Source: an uncultured Anaerococcus sp.
Lineage (GTDB): Bacteria; Bacillota; Clostridia; Tissierellales; Peptoniphilaceae
Direction: 5' to 3'
NCBI GenBank assembly: GCA_900551095.1
Contig: URUJ01000005.1
Span: forward strand, 1-64,000
Length of the DNA: 64,000 nucleotides
In this document: piece after piece, positions 1-7,679 of the stretch
How positions within the stretch are numbered: the stretch's first letter is position 1
Layout: every line of letters starts with the position of its first letter
Made by a program: the position numbers and the translations under genes
Notes under the pieces: model-generated
What the model was told of the DNA's origin: nothing
Database searches by the model: none
The model's input: the letters and a program-made list of their open reading frames with translations, nothing else

Positions 1-586
1 TCATAAGAATAGTATTTCCAAGCTCTTTATTAATCTTTTTTAGTAAGTAAACAACTTGGGAAGAAGATTTTGAATCTAAATTTCCTGTAGGTTCGTCAGC
101 TAGAATTAAAGATGGTTTGGTAACCAAGGCTCTTGCTATGGCAACTCTTTGTTGCTGTCCGCCTGATAATTCATTAGGCATTTTATATTTTTGATCACTT
201 ATCTCAAGTATATCTATTACAGAATCAACATATTTCTTATCTACTTTGTCTCCATCTAGACCAAAGGGAATAATTATATTCTCATATACATTTAACATGG
301 GCAAAAGATTATATGCTTGAAAGACAAAACCAATATTTCTTCTCCTAAAAATAGTTCTCTCATCATCTTTCAATCCATAAATATCAGTACCATCAATTAA
401 AACTTTTCCACTTGTAGGATAATCAAGTCCCCCTAATAAATGTAAAAGAGTTGATTTCCCAGATCCAGATGCTCCTATTATAGAAATAAATTCTCCTTTT
501 TCCACATCGAAAGATACTCCATCAAGAGCTCTTACTTCCACGTCATTTGTTTTATAATATCTTTTTAAATTTTCCACTTTTAACAT
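1..586 (-). CDS. ABC transporter ATP-binding protein, BceA/MacB type (C-terminus cut by window edge)
   Basis: ATPase subunit of a peptide-resistance or lipid-extrusion type ABC transporter; it would energise a large FtsX-like permease, expected beyond the left edge. Translating the minus strand from the ATG at 586 gives Walker A (GASGSGKST), a Q-loop region (VFQAYNLLP), signature LSGGQQQRVAIARAL and Walker B LILADEPTGNLD; the last visible residues follow the D-loop. The start has an AGAGGTGAT ribosome site. It lies downstream of an OmpR-type regulator and kinase on the same strand, the usual arrangement of Bce-type detoxification modules. The permease is not visible, so the Bce assignment is inference from class and context; LolD/MacB-type use remains possible. 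Confidence 0.9.
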   Translation of the reverse strand, partial: MLKVENLKRYYKTNDVEVRALDGVSFDVEKGEFISIIGASGSGKSTLLHLLGGLDYPTSGKVLIDGTDIYGLKDDERTIFRRRNIGFVFQAYNLLPMLNVYENIIIPFGLDGDKVDKKYVDSVIDILEISDQKYKMPNELSGGQQQRVAIARALVTKPSLILADEPTGNLDSKSSSQVVYLLKKINKELGNTILM

Positions 587-623
587 ATATATCACCTCTT
601 TACATTTAATATAACACTTATAT

Positions 624-661
624 CTTACAAAGTACTTACAAGACTTCTTACAGTTTTGTAA
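624..661 (-). promoter_or_regulatory. Probable response-regulator operator upstream of the ABC ATPase
   Basis: The 14 bp inverted repeat TTACA-GTTT-TGTAA (648-661) fits the published BceR-class consensus TNACA-N4-TGTAA. Read on the minus strand it is followed by two further TGTAAG copies (complement CTTACA at 635-640 and 624-629), giving three copies at 11-12 bp spacing. That spacing is typical of OmpR-family dimer sites. Position just upstream of the ABC gene and downstream of the regulator's own operon suggests control of the transporter by the adjacent regulator. Confidence 0.6.
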
Positions 662-662
662 G

Positions 663-690
663 AAAAAAGACTTCTCACAAGGGGAAGTCT
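663..690 (-). terminator. Rho-independent terminator after the histidine kinase
   Basis: On the minus strand a 7 bp stem (AGACTTC/GAAGTCT, 668-674 with 684-690) is followed by six T residues. The stem overlaps the last codons of the kinase, so it separates the regulator pair from the transporter transcript, which then needs its own promoter. Confidence 0.75.
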
Positions 691-1547
691 ACTGAAAATT
701 TTATTCTATTTTCGTCCAATGACGCTCTTATATTTCCTCCATGTTTTTCTATAATCTCTCTGGCTATAAATAGACCCAAACCCAAACCATCTTTTGAAAC
801 TGAATTTTTTCCTCTATAAAATCTTTCAAATATCTTTGGCAAAGTTTTTTCTGATAAATCTTTGCACTCATTTTCTATGTCTAGATTATAGTTTAGGTAA
901 GATTTATAAACTGAAATATTAATAGTAGATCCATTTGGCGAGTATTTTATAGCATTATCTACCAGATTGTGAATAGCTTCTTTGAGCCACTTTTCATCTA
1001 AAGTGAAAAATAAGTCTTCATCTTTTAAATTTATTCTTATGTCTTTTTCGTCTAATATTACTTTAAATTCTTTCAAAACATCCTTTACTAGGTCTTTTAA
1101 ATTTGCTTGATTCTTTTGTAGTCCTATAATATCTGATTCAAGCCTAGAAGATTTTACTAAATTCTGAATTAAAAAATTTAGTTTATTAAGCTCATACTTT
1201 ATAATTTCGATATATTCTTCTTTTGGGTCTTCTTCTAAGAGACTGATGTATAGAGAAAGATTGGTAATGGGTGTCTTGGTTTGATGAGATATATCTGCTA
1301 TTAAATCTCTTGTTTTGTTTTTTTCTGTATTTATCTTCTTTTCTTTTACTTGATTTGAATATAGAAATTTAATGAGTTTTGATTTTATTTTAGATAATTC
1401 CTTTTCATCAAATTCTGTAATTTCTAAATTTCCATCCAAAGCCTGGTCAATGTAGTCTGATAGTTCACGCGTTTCTTTTCTCAAGACAATATATTTATAT
1501 AAAATAATTCCAATTATAAGAGCTAAAAGACCTATTAAAAATTCCAT
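675..1547 (-). CDS. Sensor histidine kinase (OmpR-partner, short input)
   Basis: Membrane histidine kinase that phosphorylates the adjacent response regulator. One hydrophobic segment (about residues 3-22) is followed directly by a short cytoplasmic linker. The H-box is DISHQTKTPITN with His88; the N-box is DNAIKYSPNG; the G-boxes are DGLGLGLFIA and EKHGG. There is no extracellular sensing domain, as in intramembrane-sensing kinases of Bce-type systems, although those usually have two N-terminal helices and only one is evident here. The start overlaps the end of the regulator by 13 bases, implying coupled translation. Confidence 0.93.
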   Translation of the reverse strand: MEFLIGLLALIIGIILYKYIVLRKETRELSDYIDQALDGNLEITEFDEKELSKIKSKLIKFLYSNQVKEKKINTEKNKTRDLIADISHQTKTPITNLSLYISLLEEDPKEEYIEIIKYELNKLNFLIQNLVKSSRLESDIIGLQKNQANLKDLVKDVLKEFKVILDEKDIRINLKDEDLFFTLDEKWLKEAIHNLVDNAIKYSPNGSTINISVYKSYLNYNLDIENECKDLSEKTLPKIFERFYRGKNSVSKDGLGLGLFIAREIIEKHGGNIRASLDENRIKFSVDFPL

Positions 1548-2188
1548 TTATATCCAACTCCAAATACTGTTTCTATTGGGTCATAAGGTTTTAATTTATT
1601 CCTTATTCTAGAAATGTTGACACTAAGAGTGTTCTGATCAATAAATTCATCATCTATTCCCCAGACAAAATCAAATAGCAATTCTTTAGTAATTACTTGA
1701 GACTTGTTTTTTATCAGGTAGTATAAAATTTTTGTCTCTGTCCTAGTGAAATCTATATTTATATTATCTACAAAGAAAGTATTTTCATTGAAATTAAAGT
1801 CTAGACCATCTTTCTTATAAAGATTTAAATCACTAGATACTATTTTTTCAAAAGCTCTTTTTATCTTTGCTTCTAAGATTCCTAAAGAAAAAGGTTTAGT
1901 TAAATAGTCGTCTGCACCTAAATTTATAGCAGAAATTATATATGATTCTAAATCAATCGCTGATAAAACTATTATAGGAATTGATGAAGTTTGTCTCGTT
2001 AATTTTATTATTTCAAGCCCATCTCCATCGGGAAGATTCATATCGAGTAAAATCAAATCCGCATCATCAATAAAATTTTTAGCTTCATTAATTGTATTTA
2101 CAGAAAAAATTTCATATTCTTTATTTAAGGCTATGGAAAGTCCTTTATTTAAATTTTTATCATCTTCAATTATTAATATCTTTTTCAA
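1535..2188 (-). CDS. OmpR/PhoB-family response regulator (TTG start)
   Basis: Two-domain transcription factor: receiver domain with acidic pair E8/D9/D10, phospho-acceptor D49 (LLDMNLPDGDG) and the conserved K of LTKPF, then a winged-helix DNA-binding domain (LSVNISRIRNKL, GVGYKWNF). I place the start at the TTG at 2188: it begins MKKILIIEDD as in the family and has a GGGAGAG ribosome site seven bases upstream. An in-frame ATG at 2224 lies inside the -10 box (2223-2228) and so cannot be in the transcript. It probably controls the neighbouring ABC gene. Confidence 0.93.
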   Translation of the reverse strand: MKKILIIEDDKNLNKGLSIALNKEYEIFSVNTINEAKNFIDDADLILLDMNLPDGDGLEIIKLTRQTSSIPIIVLSAIDLESYIISAINLGADDYLTKPFSLGILEAKIKRAFEKIVSSDLNLYKKDGLDFNFNENTFFVDNINIDFTRTETKILYYLIKNKSQVITKELLFDFVWGIDDEFIDQNTLSVNISRIRNKLKPYDPIETVFGVGYKWNF

Positions 2189-2222
2189 TGAAATGCTCTC
2201 CCTTGTATAAAGCTTTAGATAC

Positions 2223-2231
2223 ATTATACCA
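2223..2231 (-). promoter_or_regulatory. Extended -10 promoter of the regulator/kinase operon
   Basis: The minus strand reads TGGTATAAT, a perfect TGn-TATAAT extended -10 element. Transcription would start near 2216, leaving a leader of about 28 bases before the TTG start at 2188. No good -35 is seen, as is common for extended -10 promoters. Confidence 0.65.
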
Positions 2232-2246
2232 TTATCACTTATATTG

Positions 2247-2269
2247 AAAACAGACCCTTTACGGGTCTG
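2247..2269 (-). terminator. Terminator closing the 2.5-5.3 kb small-gene cluster
   Basis: A 7 bp stem CAGACCC/GGGTCTG with a five-base loop is followed on the minus strand by TTTTC. It lies downstream of the last small membrane-protein gene and upstream of the regulator promoter. The stretch 2270-2495 between it and that gene has no convincing gene; it holds two copies of the short repeat TATGGATAAAATTT about 45 bases apart. Confidence 0.65.
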
Positions 2270-2495
2270 CTACTTGTTAATAAGAATCTCAATTCCAGAT
2301 ATGGATAAAATTTGAGATTTTTCAAAAGGCTTTAGTGGTCAGTATGGATAAAATTTAATTTTTTTAAAAAGCCTAGTATATGGGAATATGTCAATAAATA
2401 AACATCTTATAATTATTATATCATTTTAGAACTAAGAAAAAACAGCTCATAAAAGATCTGTTTAGATTATCATTTTTTTGTTTTAGTCGCATTAC

Positions 2496-2754
2496 TTATA
2501 TTAGATGACCTACAAACATTGCTATAGGTAGTAATAAGATTAACATAATATTCAGTACTATAAATATTCCGTCCTTTTCCTTTACCCCAAATATTAAACC
2601 TATTAGTCCAATAATTGGGCAAACAAACATTGATGTGAGTCCAGTTGGTCTTAGACTTGTATAGCTTTCAAAGATGTCTATTGGAAGTAGGTAGGAAATC
2701 ATAAAAATCGTGAGTCCAAGTAGAAATATCTTTTTGCTTAAATTTTTCTTTCAT
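2496..2754 (-). pseudogene. Small hydrophobic protein with a frameshift right after the start codon
   Basis: An ATG at 2754 has an excellent GAGGAGG ribosome site, but its frame stops after 28 codons. The membrane-protein frame (KKNLSKKIFLLGLTIFMISY, then about 65 mostly hydrophobic residues with two or three transmembrane segments) is one base off and opens just after a TGA. Removing one A from the ATGAAAG run joins the two frames exactly. Either the gene is broken, is phase-variable through this A run, or the assembly has an error. The in-frame ATG at 2702 has no ribosome site. Function unknown. Confidence 0.55.
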
Positions 2755-2767
2755 AAAACCTCCTCTA

Positions 2768-3004
2768 TTATTCTAAACTTCTAATTCTATCTACAAGGCT
2801 GTTTTGGCTATGCTTTTCATAGAACTTGCCAGTAAATATTATCCCAATAATTATATTTACAAAGTTTACAAGTATAAGTGGCATGATTACAAATTTATAT
2901 GAAGTCCGCTTAGTTTGTTCCATAAAATCTATCAAGATGTATTTATCTACAAGAAGCATAATGATGAAAGAATAGGTCTGAATTTTTTTATTTTCAATAT
3001 ACAT
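2768..3004 (-). CDS. Small membrane protein, unknown function
   Basis: A 78-residue protein with two hydrophobic segments (about residues 11-28 and 39-57) and a charged tail. The start has an AGAGG ribosome site. It lies in a run of small membrane-protein genes on one strand, 13 bases from the next gene. No family recognised. Its company (SdpI-like protein, ABC remnant, radical SAM remnant) makes an accessory or immunity role possible, but nothing in the protein itself shows this. Confidence 0.6.
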   Translation of the reverse strand: MYIENKKIQTYSFIIMLLVDKYILIDFMEQTKRTSYKFVIMPLILVNFVNIIIGIIFTGKFYEKHSQNSLVDRIRSLE

Positions 3005-3035
3005 AAATTTACCTCTTTTAAGTTTTTAATAGATT

Positions 3036-3374
3036 TTAACCATTTTCTTTTTTCAACAAATCCTTATTAACTCTATATCCAATAATGATATAAAATGACA
3101 TTTGTAATATAACTACAATTGTCATAGTCTTAACATTTAGATAATTACTAAACACTATTATTACATCTAGCAATATAAAAGATATCGCATTTAATCGCAA
3201 ATACTTAGCTGCATACTTATGCGCATATTTCCAGTTTTCTTTTGATTTTGTACTTAATGCTGTTCTAAAACCACTATATTTACTGATATTCCCATTTGCT
3301 ATATGCTCATAATAAAAAGACAAAAACAGTTCTGCTATGGGCAATAGACAAATTACAATTTTTTCAAAATTCAT
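3036..3374 (-). CDS. SdpI-family-like membrane protein (possible immunity protein)
   Basis: About 112 residues with three hydrophobic segments. The central loop GFRTALSTKSKENWKYAHKY resembles the conserved G-[YF]-R-T...S...W..A motif of the SdpI/YhfL family, whose best-known member protects Bacillus subtilis from the SdpC killing peptide. I chose the ATG at 3374 because AAAGG lies seven bases upstream. An alternative ATG at 3395 overlaps the stop of the upstream ABC remnant (TAATG) and has no ribosome site. An immunity role is inference from family and neighbourhood. Confidence 0.65.
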   Translation of the reverse strand: MNFEKIVICLLPIAELFLSFYYEHIANGNISKYSGFRTALSTKSKENWKYAHKYAAKYLRLNAISFILLDVIIVFSNYLNVKTMTIVVILQMSFYIIIGYRVNKDLLKKENG

Positions 3375-3394
3375 TCGTAAACCTTTCCATTTCA

Positions 3395-4002
3395 TTAGCT
3401 TTTATTTAATTCATCCATGTTAATAATATAATCTGCGATCTTCATGATATCTTTATCATGGGTTATAAGTATTACTATTGATTTTTTTGACAAAGATTTT
3501 AATGCGTCACAAAATTCAAATTTAGAAAAATTGTCCAAATCATTTGTTGGCTTATCTAATACAATTAAGTCTTTAGGGTTTAATAAAACATCCAATAAAT
3601 AGATTTTTTTAATTCACCTCCCAATAATTCACTGCAAGACTTATGAAACACTTTTAAAGTATTTCCTGCAATGTTTGGAAATTTACTACTAAATCTCTCT
3701 ACCTCACATTTACTAATATTAAAATATTCTTTTAAAAATATTTCTACATTCATATGTGTTCTGAATAATTTTTGGTTAACTAAATTACTATTACGCTTCC
3801 TCGTTTGGCTCATATTTATTAGATTTAAATCAACATCATTCATAAAAATATCACCAACATAGTCATCAATTAACCCAGATATTATTTTAAATAAAGTTAT
3901 TTTTCCTGAGCCATTTTTCCAAATTATTACATATATTTTATTTTTAAAAAAGTCAATATTTATATTTTCAAAAATAAAGTTGTTCTCATATAACCTTTTC
4001 AA
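3395..4002 (-). pseudogene. Frameshifted, degenerate ABC transporter ATPase
   Basis: Two overlapping frames together make one ABC ATPase. The upstream part has a decayed Walker A (IWKNGSGKIT instead of GxNGSGKST), a Q-loop and signature LLGGE; the downstream part has Walker B LIVLDKPTNDLD, with Lys replacing the catalytic Glu, and H-loop ITHDKD. The frames rejoin (GELKK-IYLLDVLLNPKD) if one A is added to a seven-A run (T run at 3604-3610). The 5' end starts at a TTG inside the truncated radical SAM gene. Loss of the catalytic Glu and Walker changes say it is dead, not just mis-sequenced. Confidence 0.75.
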
Positions 4003-4414
4003 AAGATCCTATTTTTCTTCTTAACCATTCATGTGTTTCTGAATCTGCTCCGTCTAAGCTCAATTGAACTGTACCAAAATCTGCTTCAGCAATTTCCTTA
4101 GCTGTGATTTCATCAATTAAATATCCATTAGTAACAATATTTACAACTGTCTGTCCTTCTGAAAAGGTCCTTATGTTTTTTGCAATATTTATTGCTACAT
4201 CTTTACGTAAAAGAGTTTCACCTCCACAAAGACAAACAACCGTAGGTTTTAGCTCTCCTATTTCTTTAGATAAATTATACAATGCCTCATCACTAAGTTC
4301 TTTACGAAAACTATGTTCTCCACTCCCATTAAAACAATGCCTACAAGAAAAATTACAATTATAGGTTAAATCAACCGAGATCATAAATGGTCCTTTTAAT
4401 CTTGCTCTATCCAT
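3986..4414 (-). pseudogene. Truncated radical SAM enzyme (peptide-maturase-like)
   Basis: The first 142 residues of a radical SAM protein: cluster motif CNFSCRHC, SAM-binding CGGETLL, and NIVTNGYL and QLSLDGAD strands. Complete peptide-modifying members have about 350-450 residues with a C-terminal SPASM or related domain. Here the frame ends soon after ETHEWLRRKIGSFEKVI and runs directly into the ABC ATPase remnant, so a deletion appears to have removed the second half and fused the two genes out of frame. The start has an AGGAG site and an upstream TATAAT. Original role likely RiPP maturation, from context. Confidence 0.75.
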
Positions 4415-4455
4415 AATTTTCTCCTAATTATTTATATTATATTCTATATAGTTTT

Positions 4456-4752
4456 TCATTTAGAATAATGTGAAGTTACAACAGCAACTACAATTATACC
4501 TATAATTATAGTTGCTAATACAACAAAAATTGCTTTATCTGGTATTATTAGTCCTTTAAATATCAAAATTGCTTCTAATAGCAATAAAGTTCCAACAAGG
4601 GTTAGTAATAAACCAGATATTGTTGCCAATCGAGTCTCGTCTATACCCGTGTTATGGGTATAGCCTGCTAAAATTCCTACTAATTTAAACTTCCATATCA
4701 ATAATCCCACTATTATTAATGTTATTCCAGATAATAATGCAACAATACTCAC
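4456..4752 (-). CDS. Small membrane protein, DUF3784-like
   Basis: A 98-residue protein with three or four transmembrane segments and the loop KLVGILAGYTHNTG, resembling DUF3784 proteins often found near bacteriocin genes in Firmicutes. The GTG at 4752 is preferred over the TTG at 4758 because AGGAGG lies seven bases upstream of the GTG and only one base from the TTG. Unlike its downstream neighbours it is intact. Function unknown. Confidence 0.65.
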   Translation of the reverse strand: MSIVALLSGITLIIVGLLIWKFKLVGILAGYTHNTGIDETRLATISGLLLTLVGTLLLLEAILIFKGLIIPDKAIFVVLATIIIGIIVVAVVTSHYSK

Positions 4753-4819
4753 GCACAAACCTCCTTTAAAATTAATTCTTAATATTTAAACTTCAAAAAT
4801 TATAAAAACTTTTCTGTAC

Positions 4820-4960
4820 TCAATTACAAATCTCTTCCATATTTAAAGGCAATATATTTGAATTTTTTATCATTTTTAATTTTACTAGAAAAATAATATA
4901 TGGTCCAAACAAGTATATTAATAAATACAAAATTATTATATCCAGAACTTTTTTAAACAT
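4820..4960 (-). CDS. 46-residue single-span membrane peptide
   Basis: A short frame (MFKKVLDIIILYLLIYLFG at the N-terminus) with one strongly hydrophobic helix and a charged tail ending EEICN. It has a GAGGGG ribosome site at good spacing and sits between an acidic 28-residue frame and the DUF3784-like gene, all on one strand. Could be an immunity or accessory peptide; no family recognised. Confidence 0.5.
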   Translation of the reverse strand: MFKKVLDIIILYLLIYLFGPYIIFLVKLKMIKNSNILPLNMEEICN

Positions 4961-4977
4961 ACTATTCCCCTCTTGTT

Positions 4978-5064
4978 TTAGTACTCTAAATCTTTTGACT
5001 TATCTCCATATGCTGAACAATTAGTATAAGTATTGTTGCTATCTTCATCTTTTTCAAAGTCCAT
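4978..5064 (-). CDS. Possible 28-residue acidic peptide (candidate precursor remnant)
   Basis: A short frame beginning MDFEKDEDSNNTYTNC, rich in Asp/Glu, with a single Cys and the tail SAYGDKSKDLEY. It lies upstream of the radical SAM, DUF3784-like and ABC genes, where a modified-peptide precursor would be expected. No ribosome site precedes its ATG, so it may be a chance frame or a remnant. Confidence 0.25.
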   Translation of the reverse strand: MDFEKDEDSNNTYTNCSAYGDKSKDLEY

Positions 5065-5107
5065 AATTATTTAATATTGTTACTATTATCAGGTAAGTTA
5101 TAATAGT

Positions 5108-5278
5108 TTATCTATTTTTCAGCTTTCTATACTTATCTCCACACCCTATACCAAAAAGCATAGAACCGATTATCCATGCATATTCAGTTTTTCCTGTCTT
5201 ATATGACATGTATATTGAAGCCAAAAGTGTAATAAATGCGATAATTGTTAATACTAACCATAGGTTCTTTTTGTCCAT
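5108..5278 (-). CDS. 56-residue two-span membrane protein
   Basis: Two hydrophobic segments flank a short polar loop (MSYKTGKTEYAW); the C-terminus is basic (DKYRKLKNR). An AAGGCGG ribosome site precedes the ATG. It begins 24 bases after the stop of the LuxR-type regulator and so is probably the sixth gene of that operon. No family recognised. Confidence 0.5.
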   Translation of the reverse strand: MDKKNLWLVLTIIAFITLLASIYMSYKTGKTEYAWIIGSMLFGIGCGDKYRKLKNR

Positions 5279-5302
5279 TTTCTACCGCCTTGTTTTTTAT
5301 AC

Positions 5303-5899
5303 TTACATAACTGGATCTATATAGCCAAGCTCCATCGCTTTATTATAAGCTTCAACAATATTTTTAGATTGTAATTTATCGTATATATTTGCTATATGAT
5401 TATAAAGGGTCCTCTCACTGATAAAAAGCTTCTTAGCAATATCTTTTTTGCTTGACCCCTTTATTAATTCTTCCAGAACTTCTATCTCTCGTTTAGTCAG
5501 TGGATCAGCAATGTATTTATATATTTTCTTATAGTTTCCTTTATATACATTTATTATTCTTTCTAAAAGTTCGTGGGTTTCTACAGACTTATTTATAAAA
5601 TCCTTTACTCCTAACTTAAAAGCCATATCCTTGTAATTATCTAAGTCATAAGAGGTTAAGACTATTATCTTTTGTTTGGGATTATCTTCCATCAAATCTT
5701 TAATTAGTTCAAGGCCTGTCTTATCATCTTTTAAATTTATGTCAATTAAGAAAATATCATAGGCTTCTTCTTTTATCTTTTTAAAAAACTTTTGGGCATC
5801 AGATACATAAGCACATGAGATATCATCCGCTTGCTCTTCTAAAAGCATCTTAAGAGATTCCCCAAATAATTTATGGTCATCAAGAAAAATAATTTTCAT
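5303..5899 (-). CDS. NarL/LuxR-family response regulator
   Basis: Receiver domain with acidic pocket D7/D8, phospho-acceptor D53 (FLIDINLKDD) and the conserved K of FINKSVE, then a GerE/LuxR helix-turn-helix (LTKREIEVLEEL, SKKDIAKKLFISERTLYNHI). It overlaps the kinase gene upstream by 20 bases, so the pair is translated together. It is the last of five overlapping genes with three ABC genes, suggesting that it controls the same transporter in response to an envelope or peptide signal. Confidence 0.93.
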   Translation of the reverse strand: MKIIFLDDHKLFGESLKMLLEEQADDISCAYVSDAQKFFKKIKEEAYDIFLIDINLKDDKTGLELIKDLMEDNPKQKIIVLTSYDLDNYKDMAFKLGVKDFINKSVETHELLERIINVYKGNYKKIYKYIADPLTKREIEVLEELIKGSSKKDIAKKLFISERTLYNHIANIYDKLQSKNIVEAYNKAMELGYIDPVM

Positions 5900-7037
5900 C
5901 TTTTTCCACCTCCAAGCTAACTCTTGTTGTAAGTATTCCCTTGTTTAATCCATAAGAAATATTTCCTGAATTTGAATCTATCAAAAGTTTAAGCAGTAAA
6001 ACCCCTCTTTTAGATTCTTTAATTTTATTAAAATCATCTGATCTTGCGCCATCACTTTCCATTTCTATATATACAAAATTTCCCTTTTTATAAAGTTTAT
6101 AATATAAATATTTCGCATTGGAATGCTTATATACATTATTTATAAGTTCTTTTGATATTATTGAAATCAACCTAATTAATCTTTTATCCTCTGTCATATC
6201 ACTATCGATATATTTAGTCATTTCAATATCTTTATCTGGATATAAACTTCCTACATTATCAAATATAGCTAATAGAGATGTTTCCAAATTTGCTTTTTCA
6301 AATAAAGAAGATTGGTAGAATTTCATTATATTTCGTGCTTTTTCCTCAAGTTCTCTTAGGATATTTTTAGAATATTCTATATCAGGATTTTTTGAAGATA
6401 AGTAATTTTTACTTGCATATATATCTTGCAAAATATCGTCATGAATAATTCTTGCAAATTCATCTCTTTCACTAGCCATATAATCTGATAGGTAATAGAG
6501 TTTGAAAGTTTTCTCAAAAGCTAATTCTTTTTCCTTTAAAAATAGAATAAAGAAAAATTCTGTAATAAGGAAAATTATTTGGATAAATATATTTATCATT
6601 ACCGTTCCTATATCAAATAAATAAATCACCGCAAAAATAAAAAATACAAGTCCTATAGTAAAAATCTGGGTGGATTTTCTTGATATTGGCAAGATGTTTA
6701 TATAATTTATATTATCTAAAATTAAGTATATCTTAATAAATAGGCTTGTCGAAATTATACTTATAAGAAAAAAAGTGACTTTATAAGGCAAATCATTTAT
6801 TAAAATCAAACTTAAGGGTAATATTGACGTGAAAATTACTAAAATAGAAAATCTTTTAGGGATTTTTTTATTTGAAATTTCTGTATATATAAGTCCATAC
6901 AAAGTAAAAAATAAAATAAGTGAAACTGCATTTAAAATCGGGCCCTCTTTTGCTAACATCTTGTTTTTAAAAAGAAGACCCCAAAATAAAATTATCATTA
7001 AATGGCTGATTACAATTTTTTCTAATTTCTTATACAT
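5880..7037 (-). CDS. NarL-type sensor histidine kinase with polytopic membrane input domain
   Basis: About six transmembrane segments in the first 170 residues are followed by a HisKA_3-type dimerisation region (EFARIIHDDILQDIY, His199) and a C-terminal HATPase domain (ELINNVYKHSNAKYLYY, then KRGVLLLKLLIDSNSGN). The all-membrane input with no extracellular loop resembles DesK/LiaS-like and bacteriocin-linked kinases. The start lies three bases after the permease gene stop. Signal unknown. Confidence 0.92.
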   Translation of the reverse strand: MYKKLEKIVISHLMIILFWGLLFKNKMLAKEGPILNAVSLILFFTLYGLIYTEISNKKIPKRFSILVIFTSILPLSLILINDLPYKVTFFLISIISTSLFIKIYLILDNINYINILPISRKSTQIFTIGLVFFIFAVIYLFDIGTVMINIFIQIIFLITEFFFILFLKEKELAFEKTFKLYYLSDYMASERDEFARIIHDDILQDIYASKNYLSSKNPDIEYSKNILRELEEKARNIMKFYQSSLFEKANLETSLLAIFDNVGSLYPDKDIEMTKYIDSDMTEDKRLIRLISIISKELINNVYKHSNAKYLYYKLYKKGNFVYIEMESDGARSDDFNKIKESKRGVLLLKLLIDSNSGNISYGLNKGILTTRVSLEVEKDENYFS

Positions 7038-7040
7038 ATC

Positions 7041-7679
7041 TCAATAGTAGCTAACTACAATCCTTTCTTTATTAGTATTTATACCCAAAATTATAATTAC
7101 TGATCCTAAAATCAAAAGCTTAGTTATCAAGTAGCCAGGCAAGGAATTTGTAAAATTATATACTAGGTAAGAACTTATCATGACTACTAAGGATAGTCCT
7201 ATCAAACGAATTTGGAGAGAATTTACCTTATTCATGTTTCTAGTATTAAGAATTACAAAAACTATTATTAGAGTGTAAAGAAAGCTTGATGTAATTAAGT
7301 TTATACCAATGGTTAAGCTTAGATCAAGTTTAACTAGGTTTAATATAAGGCTTGGAAGGACTATTATCAAAGCCCCTAAATAAATACTAAACAAATATTT
7401 GGCTAAAATTTTTTTTATAGAAAGTCCATTTGCAAGTAAAAATTCAAGTTTTTTGCTAATCTTATCTGATACCAAGGTGTTTTTAGCGAGTTCTACTCCA
7501 AACATTACAAAAAGTGTTAAAATCCCATCAATTTTAACTATATTCATGACCTTATTTATTTCTTGACTTCCTCCATCGCCAAAAAATAAAGCCATAAAGG
7601 AGCAGATTAGTGCCATAAGAGACATTAATAAGGCGTTTTTATCTAAAAGCTTTTTTAAATCGTTAATGACTAACTTCAT
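7041..7679 (-). CDS. ABC transporter permease (ABC-2-like), second subunit
   Basis: A membrane protein of about 212 residues with six hydrophobic segments and the ABC-2-like loop KLEFLLANGLSIKKILAKY before the third helix. The ATG at 7679 is chosen because it overlaps the previous stop as ATGA and has GGG eight bases upstream; an ATG at 7685 lies too close. Paralogous in design to the next permease, it likely forms a heterodimer with it. Export substrate unknown. Confidence 0.85.
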   Translation of the reverse strand: MKLVINDLKKLLDKNALLMSLMALICSFMALFFGDGGSQEINKVMNIVKIDGILTLFVMFGVELAKNTLVSDKISKKLEFLLANGLSIKKILAKYLFSIYLGALIIVLPSLILNLVKLDLSLTIGINLITSSFLYTLIIVFVILNTRNMNKVNSLQIRLIGLSLVVMISSYLVYNFTNSLPGYLITKLLILGSVIIILGINTNKERIVVSYY

